Shown here: positions 1-6,445 of the stretch, piece after piece | Layout: each line of letters starts with the position of its first letter | Position numbering within the stretch: position 1 is the first letter of the stretch | NCBI GenBank assembly: GCA_041678605.1 | Contig: JBAYNW010000020.1 | Span: 1 to 28,275, forward strand | DNA from: JBAYNW01 sp041678605 | Lineage (GTDB): Bacteria > Cyanobacteriota > Vampirovibrionia > Gastranaerophilales > Gastranaerophilaceae | Length of the DNA stretch: 28,275 nt | Reading direction: 5' to 3' | Program-made: the position numbers and the translations under genes | Notes under the pieces: model-generated | Database searches by the model: none | What the model saw: only the letters and a program-made list of their open reading frames with translations | Told to the model about the DNA's origin: nothing

Positions 1-93
1 GCTTGTTTCAAAATTCGCCGTTACCTCTCACAAAACGATACTTAATCGTTTTGTTCGGCAGAGTCCCTCAAGGGGGGAGGAAGAATAACAATT
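1..93 (-). repeat. Composite palindromic repeat, copy A
   Basis: This stretch matches 28134-28226 in inverted orientation with only a few mismatches, and its core recurs at 17151-17210. The core is a 9-bp hairpin, CAAAACGAT (31-39), loop ACTTA, ATCGTTTTG (45-53), followed by TTCGGCAGAGTC and a C/G-rich CCTCAAGG segment. It lies beyond the 3' end of the minus-strand operon ending at 240. There is no convincing U-run, so I do not call it a terminator. It can be translated as a short open frame, but the same frame appears in the other copy, so this is a property of the repeat and not a gene. Confidence 0.85.
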
Positions 94-239
94 TTGCAAA
101 TATAAACTTGGGGGAGGGGGTCAGCCAAAGCCCAACCTACTTTTACCTTCTCAACCATTCAACCCTTCGACCTATCAACTTATCGACTGATAAACTTATA
201 ACCATTCAGCCCTTAAGCCTTTAAGACAATCGACCCTTC
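94..239 (-). repeat. Degenerate short-tandem region downstream of the Clp N-domain gene
   Basis: No gene is visible here. Read on the minus strand, the segment is a run of loosely repeated 8-10 base units such as GGTTGAATGG, GGTCGAAGGG and GGCTTAAGGG. The same kind of run occurs at 13183-13288 and 28062-28133. It also contains GTAGGTTGGGCTTTGGCTGA (rc of 123-142), related to the hairpin at 23212-23240. The run sits next to the composite repeat, in the same order as at the right end of the window. Confidence 0.6.
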
Positions 240-1580
240 TCAGCCCTTCAAAATTCCCTGCCTGATTTCCAGAGCATCCACTCCCAGCTGGGCCAAAGCT
301 TTCATGGCAACAGAGGAAGGCTCCGTTGTGATTGCATAAAGCAAATGTTCGGACAAAATTCTCGGCTGGTTATATTTTTTAGCAGTCAGCCACGCAGTTT
401 CAAGGATTTTCTTTGCACGTTTTGTAAAAATAACTTCCTTATCATAATATTCATTCCCGTACCCGATAAGCTTTTCAACAGCTTGCCGTGCGTCTTTCAG
501 GTTGATTTCCAAATCATTCAAGACCTTAAATCCGACTCCTATTCCTTCGCTTATAATCCCAAGCAAAAACATTTCCGTTCCGACAACATTCCTTCCAAGC
601 CTTCTGGCCTCCTGCTTCGCAAGCCTTAAAATCGTGAGTGCCTGAGGCATCTGCTTTTCAATCGGTTTCAAAACGCTGTGTGCAAGGTCGTCATCATTTA
701 TATTTAAATTTTTTAAAATATCATAAGCAATTCCCTTTTTCGCCTTCAACAATCCCAAAATAATATGTTCTGGTCTAATCTGCGATGAGCCAAGCTCCTT
801 CGCCGTTTGCGAAGCCAAATTCATCATGCAAAAAGCACTCGGGGTAAAAATTAAGTGTTTTTCGTTATATTCAGCCTCTCTTGAGGAATATTCAGATAAT
901 GCCTCCCTGAAATTATCAACCCTGATGCCGTTTTCTTCCAAAATTTTTGCAGTGTCCGGCTCACCTTCTAAAATTGCCGATATAATCTGCTCAGTCCCGA
1001 GCATTTCATAATTTGACGCAGAGAGCTTGTAAAACGCCTTCTCAAAGACGGACTCGGTTCCTTCAAACGCAAAATCCGCATTCAAATAATGATTTTCAGT
1101 GTCCTTCGATTCTTCCACTTCGGGATGCGAAAGCTTTTTCGTTTTTTTCTGCACAAGTTTTAATAAAATTTCTTCGGAATTGGCAAAATCGAAGCCAAAA
1201 TTCTCTAATATACGGCGATTGTAAGAAATTTTATCGTTTATGACTGCCAGAAACAAATGTTCGAAAAGAACATAGCTGTTGCCTGATTTATTCGCTAAAT
1301 CAAGAGAGTTTTTTAATAAATCTTTAAATTCGTCACTAAAAGGCAGATTTTGCAGCTTTTTTTCCGATTTTTCAAACCTGAGCCGATTTTCGACCGCTTT
1401 TTGAATTTCTTCAAACTTAATTCCGTACATCCTGAAAAGCTTTAAGGGGATTCCCTTTGACTGTTTAACAATAGCCAACAAAAGATGTTCGGGCTGTACA
1501 CAAGCATTATTAATTAATTTGGCTTGATTTTGTGCCTCTGTAATAGCATTTATAGCTTTTTCGGTGAATTTTTCAAACAT
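240..1580 (-). CDS. Clp N-domain-only protein (three ClpC-type N-domains, no AAA+ ATPase)
   Basis: The 446-residue protein consists almost entirely of Clp N (ClpR) repeats. Pairs lie at about residues 2-145, 175-305 and 310-446. Each half has the recognisable pattern of a helix (FTEKAINAITEAQNQA, FTPSAFCMMNLASQTA, FTKRAKKILETAWLTA) followed by an EHLLLAI/GTEMFLLGI-type motif. The third pair (AKQEARRLGRNVVGTE, VNLKDAR-like) is the closest to a ClpC N-terminus. No Walker A or B motif is present, and full ClpC is about 800 residues. In known ClpC and ClpA, this domain binds adaptors and substrates; cyanobacteria and plastids also have short ClpT-type proteins with only this fold. I infer an adaptor or accessory subunit of a Clp protease. 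It is the last gene of a five-gene operon, 20 bases after the DUF1292 gene. The Shine-Dalgarno is weak (AGG). Confidence 0.85.
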   Translation of the reverse strand: MFEKFTEKAINAITEAQNQAKLINNACVQPEHLLLAIVKQSKGIPLKLFRMYGIKFEEIQKAVENRLRFEKSEKKLQNLPFSDEFKDLLKNSLDLANKSGNSYVLFEHLFLAVINDKISYNRRILENFGFDFANSEEILLKLVQKKTKKLSHPEVEESKDTENHYLNADFAFEGTESVFEKAFYKLSASNYEMLGTEQIISAILEGEPDTAKILEENGIRVDNFREALSEYSSREAEYNEKHLIFTPSAFCMMNLASQTAKELGSSQIRPEHIILGLLKAKKGIAYDILKNLNINDDDLAHSVLKPIEKQMPQALTILRLAKQEARRLGRNVVGTEMFLLGIISEGIGVGFKVLNDLEINLKDARQAVEKLIGYGNEYYDKEVIFTKRAKKILETAWLTAKKYNQPRILSEHLLYAITTEPSSVAMKALAQLGVDALEIRQGILKG

Positions 1581-1600
1581 ATTTGCCTATTGTAAAAACT

Positions 1601-1873
1601 TTATTCTTCGTCGTCAGTAAGACTTTCAATATATTCGGCGACTTTGTCAAATTCTTCATCACTCTCGATTGCCTCAAACAGGTAATCTTCGCCATCCTTT
1701 GTTAACCGCATAAGAACAACTTCATCATCATCGTTGTCGCTTTCTGCAGGAAGCAGAAGGGCGTATTCCTTTTCTTCAAATTCAACAATATCAAACAATT
1801 CAAAATTGACGACTTTTCCCTCTTCGTCAATAGTTTCGATTAACTGTTTTTCTTCTTCTTTTTCTTTACTCAT
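1601..1873 (-). CDS. DUF1292 family acidic protein (YrzB-like)
   Basis: The 90-residue very acidic protein has the DUF1292 pattern: a short N-terminal stretch, then VVNFELFDIVEFEEKEYALL and a middle segment ending in DDEVVLMRL, then YLFEAIESDEEFDKVAEY. The biochemical role of the family is unknown. The open frame extends upstream to 1927, but the start at 1873 is preferred: GGAGT lies 10 bases before it (rc of 1884-1888), and the longer form would run into the end of ruvX. The RBS overlaps the ruvX stop codon, so the two genes are probably translationally linked. In Firmicutes, a DUF1292 gene (yrzB) also follows the ruvX homologue yrrK. Confidence 0.85.
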   Translation of the reverse strand: MSKEKEEEKQLIETIDEEGKVVNFELFDIVEFEEKEYALLLPAESDNDDDEVVLMRLTKDGEDYLFEAIESDEEFDKVAEYIESLTDDEE

Positions 1874-1881
1874 TTGTCTGT

Positions 1882-2295
1882 TTACTCCTTTTTTAATCTT
1901 GACATATATTGTTCCAGTATAATACAAGCACTTTCAATATCAACTAATCCTTTGTTTTTTCTAAAGTCAATGTTGCGATTTCTTAAATTTTCCTCCGCCT
2001 GTTCTGAGGTCAACCTTTCATCTTCAAAAATCACCTCAAAATCGTTTTGAAAATTCTTTGCAAACTGCAAGCAATCTTCAGCCTGAAACCCCTGAGTGCC
2101 GTCCATATTCAAAGGAACGCCGACAATAATTTTTGCCGCCTTATTTTCTTTGGCAATTTCTTTTATTTTTTCAACAGCCTTATCCTCCGGAGTTCTCTCA
2201 ACCAAGCAATTCCCTGTGGCAAGCACATGCAAAAAATCGCTCAGTGCAACACCGATTCTTTTAGTTCCTATATCCAGTGCCATAATCTTATGCAT
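1882..2295 (-). CDS. ruvX: Putative pre-16S rRNA nuclease / Holliday junction resolvase RuvX (YqgF)
   Basis: The 137-residue protein is a typical-length YqgF/RuvX. It has the RNase H-like first strand MALDIGTKRIGVALSD with the first catalytic Asp, the central IIVGVPLNMDGTQG motif, FEDERLTSEQAEENL, and the C-terminal DIESACIILEQYM with the last acidic residue. E. coli YqgF is implicated in 5' maturation of 16S rRNA, and the fold is that of RuvC-type resolvases. The start overlaps the upstream gene by 8 bases. An alternative ATG at 2283 would give MALDIG directly; neither start has a strong Shine-Dalgarno, so the start is uncertain by four residues. Confidence 0.95.
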   Translation of the reverse strand: MHKIMALDIGTKRIGVALSDFLHVLATGNCLVERTPEDKAVEKIKEIAKENKAAKIIVGVPLNMDGTQGFQAEDCLQFAKNFQNDFEVIFEDERLTSEQAEENLRNRNIDFRKNKGLVDIESACIILEQYMSRLKKE

Positions 2296-3952
2296 TTGTC
2301 CACAAGCTCTCTATCATCGAAATTGCCAAATCAACCTGTTTTGAAGTTAAATCAAGAGTCTTTGGCTTATTTCTCATCGTAAAAATATTTGTCATCTTGT
2401 GTTCTTCTTTATACTTAAATTTTAGTGAAACATAATATTCATAAAGGCTTTTTCTGATAATATTCTTTGCCAGCTCGGACTTTTTATTTTCGTCAAAATA
2501 AAGCGAATACAGAAGCTGTGCCTCACTTTTTGAAGTCCACGCCCCTACCGACAGGTACCTTAAATACGCACTCATCAAAATCCTTTTGTCCAAAAGGGTT
2601 TTTTGTTCAATTGTGAAAATCTTTTCCAAATTATCATTTACAATTTTATCGAGGTCAATTTTAAAGTCATCCTCACTAAATTTTTTATTCAAACCCTCGG
2701 CCATTGACCTGAATTCATCACTGTAATCCGTATCCAAAAACCATCTTTGCAAAAAATCAAACATATAAATTTTTTCCAAATCCTCATCCGATATCGGAAC
2801 TTGATTAAATTCGGTTTTCAAAATAAGCTCAATCGGCACAGGCTCGGCCTGAACATCGGACAAAAGAGTTTTCCAGCAAATGTATTCATAAGAAAGTTTC
2901 CCGCCGGATTTGCGGGTTGTTTTTTCCGCATTGAGTAAAATATTCTTTACAACCGGAGAGTTAATATAAACATATTCATCGCCGTTATAAAATCTTGCTA
3001 CAATTCTCTCAAACTCCGTTTTTGAAATTTCGTTAAACCCGAAACAGTCCACAATCCCGTCAGAATCGTTCACAACAACGGCGACAATTTGTATTGTGTC
3101 GAGAACGCCGGTTCTTTCTCTGGAAAAAATAAGTGCCTGATTGCCATGCCCGTCCGGATAACTGGCATATGACAAGTAGGGTTTTGAGGCCGAGAGTATG
3201 CCGCTGTAAAACTCAATGGCGTTATCTTCCCTTACACCTGCGATTTTCAATGTTGAAATATTTCTTTTAATCAGGGCAATAGTTTCTTCATCCTCTACAA
3301 ATTCAAGGGCATCCAGAAGAGTATGCAAAGCCAGTTGGGATTTGGTTGTACCCAGAATATTAACGGCGATTTTGCCCAATTCACATGCCGGATTGTATAA
3401 AACCAGAGGGTTCAAAATATTTGCTAAATCGTCTGAGGAATAGTCATCACCGAGCGATTGAATAAGAATTGTTTTGTCTAAATCGGATAAAGAATTTAGA
3501 AAATCCAGAAAATCGATTTGGGCTTCGGGATTGACTATCGCAACATGCAAAAGTTTTTTTGTGTCAGCGTCAATAACGTCATTCGGACTCTCAAAATATT
3601 CTTCCAGCTTGTCATAATCCACTTTGTTGCCAATATCCTTGAGAACATTTAAAATTATTGTTTTTGTGGAATCAGCGGCGGATGGATTTTTTAGAACTTC
3701 CCACAGTGCATTTTCGACTTTTTCTTTCTCGCAAAGTTTAAGCAGCAAAAAACATATCAGAATTGACTTCTGCTCATTCGCCCTGATTAACTCCTTTGCC
3801 AAAACATCCAAAATCGACTTCTTGTCCTCTTGTTTATTAAGAGTTTCCAAAGTTTCATCAATATTAGCTGCTTCAAGGTTTGTTTGAAGCTTGGATATAA
3901 CAGTCAAAATTTCAGCTTTTATTTGAAGTTTGTTAAACTGGCTCTCGTCCAT
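2288..3952 (-). CDS. Unrecognised 554-residue, mostly helical protein (possible HEAT-like N-terminal half)
   Basis: I do not recognise a named family. About residues 1-240 are runs of amphipathic helices of roughly 30-40 residues with short turns (for example ILDVLAKELIRANEQKSIL and LALHTLLDALEFVEDEETI), reminiscent of HEAT or ARM repeats. About residues 250-345 look like a separate alpha/beta segment (GNQALIFSRERTGVLDTIQI, then VAVVVNDSDGIVDCFGF). The last 200 residues are again helical and end in SKQVDLAISMIESLWTNA. There is no signal peptide or membrane span, so it is probably cytosolic. GGAG lies 9 bases before the ATG. It sits between the zinc-finger gene (25 bases upstream) and ruvX (8-base overlap), so it is co-transcribed with both. 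Confidence 0.8.
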   Translation of the reverse strand: MDESQFNKLQIKAEILTVISKLQTNLEAANIDETLETLNKQEDKKSILDVLAKELIRANEQKSILICFLLLKLCEKEKVENALWEVLKNPSAADSTKTIILNVLKDIGNKVDYDKLEEYFESPNDVIDADTKKLLHVAIVNPEAQIDFLDFLNSLSDLDKTILIQSLGDDYSSDDLANILNPLVLYNPACELGKIAVNILGTTKSQLALHTLLDALEFVEDEETIALIKRNISTLKIAGVREDNAIEFYSGILSASKPYLSYASYPDGHGNQALIFSRERTGVLDTIQIVAVVVNDSDGIVDCFGFNEISKTEFERIVARFYNGDEYVYINSPVVKNILLNAEKTTRKSGGKLSYEYICWKTLLSDVQAEPVPIELILKTEFNQVPISDEDLEKIYMFDFLQRWFLDTDYSDEFRSMAEGLNKKFSEDDFKIDLDKIVNDNLEKIFTIEQKTLLDKRILMSAYLRYLSVGAWTSKSEAQLLYSLYFDENKKSELAKNIIRKSLYEYYVSLKFKYKEEHKMTNIFTMRNKPKTLDLTSKQVDLAISMIESLWTNA

Positions 3953-3977
3953 ACGCTTATTCTCCGCTAACTGCTTG

Positions 3978-4241
3978 CTATCGCTTACTTTTACCCCAAA
4001 ATGCGTCCAAAATCATCTGTGCATCTGCCGATAACATTCTGTCGTTCAATATAAGGTATTGAACGGCTATCATTGTGCATTCGGAGCAAATGTTTACCCC
4101 CGGCCCTTGAACCATTTTTATGACCTGAGTATTGGGCCGTTTGCAAAAACTGCAGTAAATGGCTTCGTTTGTTTCTTCTTGCTTTGGTTCTGCTTTTTTG
4201 GCTCTTTTTGAACCCAACCTTACAACTTTATCGTCTGACAT
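3978..4241 (-). CDS. Stand-alone ClpX-type C4 zinc-finger protein
   Basis: The 87-residue protein carries one ClpX zinc-binding domain and nothing else. Cys30-X2-Cys33 and Cys52-X2-Cys55 are separated by 18 residues, as in ClpX (CSFC...CSEC), with the family motif MVQGPGVNICSEC. Full ClpX (about 420 residues) continues into an AAA+ module, which is absent here. A Lys/Arg-rich N-terminal tail of about 28 residues precedes the finger, and about 30 helical residues follow. In ClpX this domain dimerises and binds adaptors and substrates. I infer a regulator or adaptor. A strong Shine-Dalgarno (GGAGT) lies just upstream. It is the first gene of the minus-strand operon that ends with the Clp N-domain-only protein. 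Confidence 0.9.
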   Translation of the reverse strand: MSDDKVVRLGSKRAKKAEPKQEETNEAIYCSFCKRPNTQVIKMVQGPGVNICSECTMIAVQYLILNDRMLSADAQMILDAFWGKSKR

Positions 4242-4301
4242 TGTAACTCCTTGGCGGGAAGATTGAAATAATACTTCTCACCTCTCACTTTTCACTTATT
4301 T

Positions 4302-4330
4302 ATTGTAACGTAAATTTGAAATATTGCCAA
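4302..4330 (-). promoter_or_regulatory. Predicted promoter of the split-Clp operon
   Basis: On the minus strand, TTGGCA (4330-4325), a 17-base spacer and TACAAT (4307-4302) form a good sigma-70-type promoter. This leaves a leader of about 55 bases before the zinc-finger gene. The -35 shares bases with the -35 of the divergent lipoprotein promoter. Confidence 0.55.
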
Positions 4331-4352
4331 ATATTTAATTTTGGTATAGAAT
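4324..4352 (+). promoter_or_regulatory. Predicted promoter of the TPR lipoprotein-lgt operon
   Basis: TTGCCA (4324-4329), 17 bases, TAGAAT (4347-4352). An overlapping reading is an extended -10, TGG followed by TATAGA (4345-4350). The -35 overlaps that of the opposite promoter at TTGCCAA. Confidence 0.5.
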
Positions 4353-4383
4353 TATTCGTACAAGGTAAAGGGAGGCGAAGGTT

Positions 4384-4977
4384 ATGAAAAAGGCATTTTT
4401 ACTTGTAGTAATACTGTTTGTATCAGTTATTTCAACTGCTTGTATTAACAATCTTGCAGTACAAGAGCTTAACAATAAGGCAAAAACCTATTTAGATCAA
4501 GGCGATTTTGAAAACGCAATCAGCCGTTTAAAATCCAGCATAGATTTGGACAGCACAATTTTTGAAACCCATTACAATCTTGGAATAGCTTACACTCAAG
4601 CTGAAAAATACCCCGAAGCCGTTGAAACTTTTCAAAACGCAATAAAACTTAAACCTGACTTCGCAGATACCTATTATTCACTTGCCGTCGCTCAGGAAAA
4701 TTATGCAAAAGGAATTATTGACGGGACCATTAAGGAAAAAGCCAAAGGGGACAAAGAAACAGAATCCGTCAATTCTGACGAAATAAAGAATGATAAAAAG
4801 TTATCAAAAGACGAAACTGTACAGGTAGCAAAGCTTTTGAACGACTCAATTGCCTCATACAGTGCTTACCTTGAAAAAGGTAAAAACATAGAAGACAAGC
4901 AGGATGTTGAGGAAAAAATAAAATATTTACAAACGCAGCTCCTAAAGTATTCAGACAAACCCCTGACTGCAGAGTAG
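4384..4977 (+). CDS. TPR-repeat lipoprotein
   Basis: The 197-residue protein begins with a lipoprotein signal: MKK, a hydrophobic stretch (FLLVVILFVSVIS) and the lipobox STAC with Cys20 as the lipidated residue. At least two tetratricopeptide repeats follow, at about residues 28-61 (AKTYLDQGDFENAISRLKSS) and 62-95 (THYNLGIAYTQAEKYPEAVE), with a partial third at about 96-110. A charged, probably disordered Lys/Glu/Asp segment and a final helix complete it. It is expected to be membrane-anchored outside the cytoplasm and to act as a protein-interaction scaffold; the partner is unknown. GGAGG lies 8 bases before the ATG. Its stop is 4 bases before lgt, so a lipoprotein is encoded directly upstream of the enzyme that lipidates it. 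Confidence 0.9.
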   Translation: MKKAFLLVVILFVSVISTACINNLAVQELNNKAKTYLDQGDFENAISRLKSSIDLDSTIFETHYNLGIAYTQAEKYPEAVETFQNAIKLKPDFADTYYSLAVAQENYAKGIIDGTIKEKAKGDKETESVNSDEIKNDKKLSKDETVQVAKLLNDSIASYSAYLEKGKNIEDKQDVEEKIKYLQTQLLKYSDKPLTAE

Positions 4978-4981
4978 TGAA

Positions 4982-5854
4982 ATGTTTGCTTCGCCCGGAG
5001 ATGTCGCATTTAGTGTCGGTTCCGTTTCGGTATACTATTACGGGATAATAATGGCTGCTTCTATTTGCGTAGGTATTTTGACCGCCCGTTTTGTTACAAA
5101 AAAATACTATCCTACAATTAATCCGGATGTAATTTATAATATTTCACCCCACATAATAATCTTTGCTATTTTGGGGGCAAGAATTTACTATTGTCTGCTG
5201 AGTTTCGATTATTATGCCCAAAATCCTTCTGAAATTTTACAGCTCTGGCATGGCGGAATTTCAATCCACGGAGCAATAATCGGAGGACTTATAGGCGGAA
5301 TTATTTATGCAAAAAAACACAAACTCCCTGTGCTAAAGCTCTGCGATATCTTTTCCTACGGCCTAATTTTAGGTCAGGCTCTTGGAAGATGGGGAAATTT
5401 TTTCAATTCGGAAGCCTTTGGACTCCCGACGAATAATTTTATAAAGCTTTTTATCCCGATTAGCAAAAGGCCGCTGGATTATATGCAGTACAGCTACTTT
5501 CACCCGACATTTTTGTATGAAAGCATTTTGGATGTTTGCATATTTTTGATTTTGTTTTTTGTTGTAAGGCGGCTTGTTCAAAATCCTCCTAACGTCATCC
5601 TGAATTTATTTCAGGATCGCAAAAGCGAACGACAATGCGATGCTGAAACAAGTTCAGCAAGACGTACAAGTGGGGATGGAATAGTATTCTTTTCATATTT
5701 AATTTTATATTCGATTGCACGGATTTTAATCGAGCAAATCCGAATTGACAGTGTTTTAAACGTTTATGGCGTCCCCATCGCCCAAATCGTAAGCGTTTTG
5801 ATAATATTAATATCCGCGATTTGTTTAATTAAAATCGCAAAAAATAAACTTTAG
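4982..5854 (+). CDS. lgt: Prolipoprotein diacylglyceryl transferase
   Basis: The 290-residue polytopic membrane enzyme transfers diacylglycerol from phosphatidylglycerol to the lipobox cysteine of prolipoproteins. The family motifs are clear: WHGGISIHGAIIGG, and the signature GRWGNFFNSEAFG with Arg136, Asn139 and Glu144 matching the catalytic-region Arg/Asn/Glu of E. coli Lgt. A late helix (YLILYSIARILIEQIR) carries the conserved Arg region. Residues about 205-228 (VILNLFQDRKSERQ and following) are foreign to the family. They are encoded by a 74-bp palindromic repeat inserted in frame in the loop between two membrane helices. The total length is still within the family range. The gene follows the TPR lipoprotein by 4 bases, and its stop overlaps the 3' end of the convergent toxin gene. 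Confidence 0.95.
   Translation: MFASPGDVAFSVGSVSVYYYGIIMAASICVGILTARFVTKKYYPTINPDVIYNISPHIIIFAILGARIYYCLLSFDYYAQNPSEILQLWHGGISIHGAIIGGLIGGIIYAKKHKLPVLKLCDIFSYGLILGQALGRWGNFFNSEAFGLPTNNFIKLFIPISKRPLDYMQYSYFHPTFLYESILDVCIFLILFFVVRRLVQNPPNVILNLFQDRKSERQCDAETSSARRTSGDGIVFFSYLILYSIARILIEQIRIDSVLNVYGVPIAQIVSVLIILISAICLIKIAKNKL
5592..5665. repeat. Palindromic element inserted in frame within lgt
   Basis: Two 29-base arms (5592-5620 and 5637-5665) are inverted copies of each other with 24 of 29 positions matching by eye. Each arm contains its own small hairpin: TCCTGAA/TTCAGGA in the left and TGCTGAA/TTCAGCA in the right. A 16-base spacer separates the arms. Elements with a TCCTGAA...TTCAGGAT core are common dispersed repeats in several bacterial groups, and some insert into coding regions. 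It is translated as about 24 residues of Lgt. Confidence 0.85.
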
Positions 5855-6129
5855 GGATATTTCATAGAGGTGTGTATAATTTTAAGAACATACAAACAAC
5901 TGTTTTTTACTGTATAAACCACGATATAGGGATATTCCGGCATTACATATTCTCTTGTCCTAAAAACATTACCGGCACGTCCTATATGAGGAAAGTTTTT
6001 AACCGTAGTTTCAACGGCGTTGAATATCTGAGTAACAATTTTCTTGGCTAAAACTTGATTGTCTTCTGATATGTATTCATAGATTGAATCCAATGCGATT
6101 TGAGCTTTTCTAGTCCAAATAACCTTCAC
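5851..6129 (-). CDS. RelE/ParE-family toxin
   Basis: The 92-residue protein has the ParE pattern: an N-terminal VIWTRKAQIALDSIYEYISED, helix AKKIVTQIFNAVETTVKNFPHIGRAG, then the beta strands TREYVMPEYPYIVVYTV and VLKIIHTSMKYP. ParE members poison gyrase, while RelE members cleave ribosome-bound mRNA. The PxxGR and PYIVVY pattern and lack of RelE catalytic residues point to ParE, but the target cannot be proved from sequence. It starts 20 bases inside the antitoxin gene, and its stop overlaps the lgt stop on the opposite strand. Confidence 0.9.
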   Translation of the reverse strand: MKVIWTRKAQIALDSIYEYISEDNQVLAKKIVTQIFNAVETTVKNFPHIGRAGNVFRTREYVMPEYPYIVVYTVKNSCLYVLKIIHTSMKYP

Positions 6130-6361
6130 CGAGACGTTCCTTCCATTCTTTTCTTAATTCTTCATGTGATATAACTTCCCCTTTATTAATTTGTTCAAGA
6201 GCCTCTTTTATTTCCGAAATCTGCCATGCTTGCAGGTCAACATATTCCTCTATTGCGGAAAGTGCAATGAATGATTTTGTTCTTCCGGTTGCCTTCGCAA
6301 TCATTGCCAGCTTATTTTTCGTTTCTTCCGGCAATCTTAAAGAAAATGCTTTATTTGTCAT
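6110..6361 (-). CDS. Ribbon-helix-helix antitoxin
   Basis: The 83-residue protein starts with a ribbon-helix-helix DNA-binding fold: beta strand AFSLRLPEET, helix KNKLAMIAKATG, then RTKSFIALSAIEEYVD. A toxin-binding tail follows (QISEIKEALEQINKGEVISHEEL), a pattern seen in antitoxins paired with ParE/RelE toxins. GGAG lies 9 bases before the ATG. The gene comes first in the pair and overlaps the toxin, as is usual. By analogy it represses its own promoter; the -10 region at 6387-6395 (GTATTATAC) is itself a short palindrome. Confidence 0.9.
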   Translation of the reverse strand: MTNKAFSLRLPEETKNKLAMIAKATGRTKSFIALSAIEEYVDLQAWQISEIKEALEQINKGEVISHEELRKEWKERLGEGYLD

Positions 6362-6388
6362 TTTTTGTATCTCCTTGTCTTACATTGT

Positions 6389-6417
6389 ATTATACTGCAT
6401 TAAATAGTTTTTTTCAA
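6389..6417 (-). promoter_or_regulatory. Toxin-antitoxin promoter with embedded palindrome
   Basis: On the minus strand, TTGAAA (6417-6412), 17 bases, and a perfect TATAAT (6394-6389). GTATTATAC, a 9-base palindrome, covers the -10 and is a candidate antitoxin operator. Confidence 0.6.
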
Positions 6418-6430
6418 GTGATTAATTTCA

Positions 6431-6439
6431 TGCTACGAT
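6431..6439 (+). promoter_or_regulatory. Extended -10 of rlmD, implying a leaderless mRNA
   Basis: TGC followed by TACGAT (6434-6439) lies only 6 bases before the rlmD ATG, and no Shine-Dalgarno is present. If this promoter is used, transcription begins at or next to the start codon. Confidence 0.4.
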
Positions 6440-6445
6440 TTAAAA

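Noticed and set aside
3..224. Open frame of 73 codons at the left end
   Set aside because: Its first 30 codons reappear in the inverted repeat at 28134-28226 and the rest is low-complexity repeat. No Shine-Dalgarno is present.
240..1580. ClpC or ClpA gene truncated by mutation
   Set aside because: Three intact N-domain pairs in one frame are not what a truncated clpC (one pair) would leave, and no Walker motif remains are seen downstream. An autonomous protein is the simpler reading.
1601..1927. Longer start (18 extra codons) for the DUF1292 protein
   Set aside because: The extension overlaps the end of ruvX, does not resemble the family, and the good Shine-Dalgarno is placed for the ATG at 1873.
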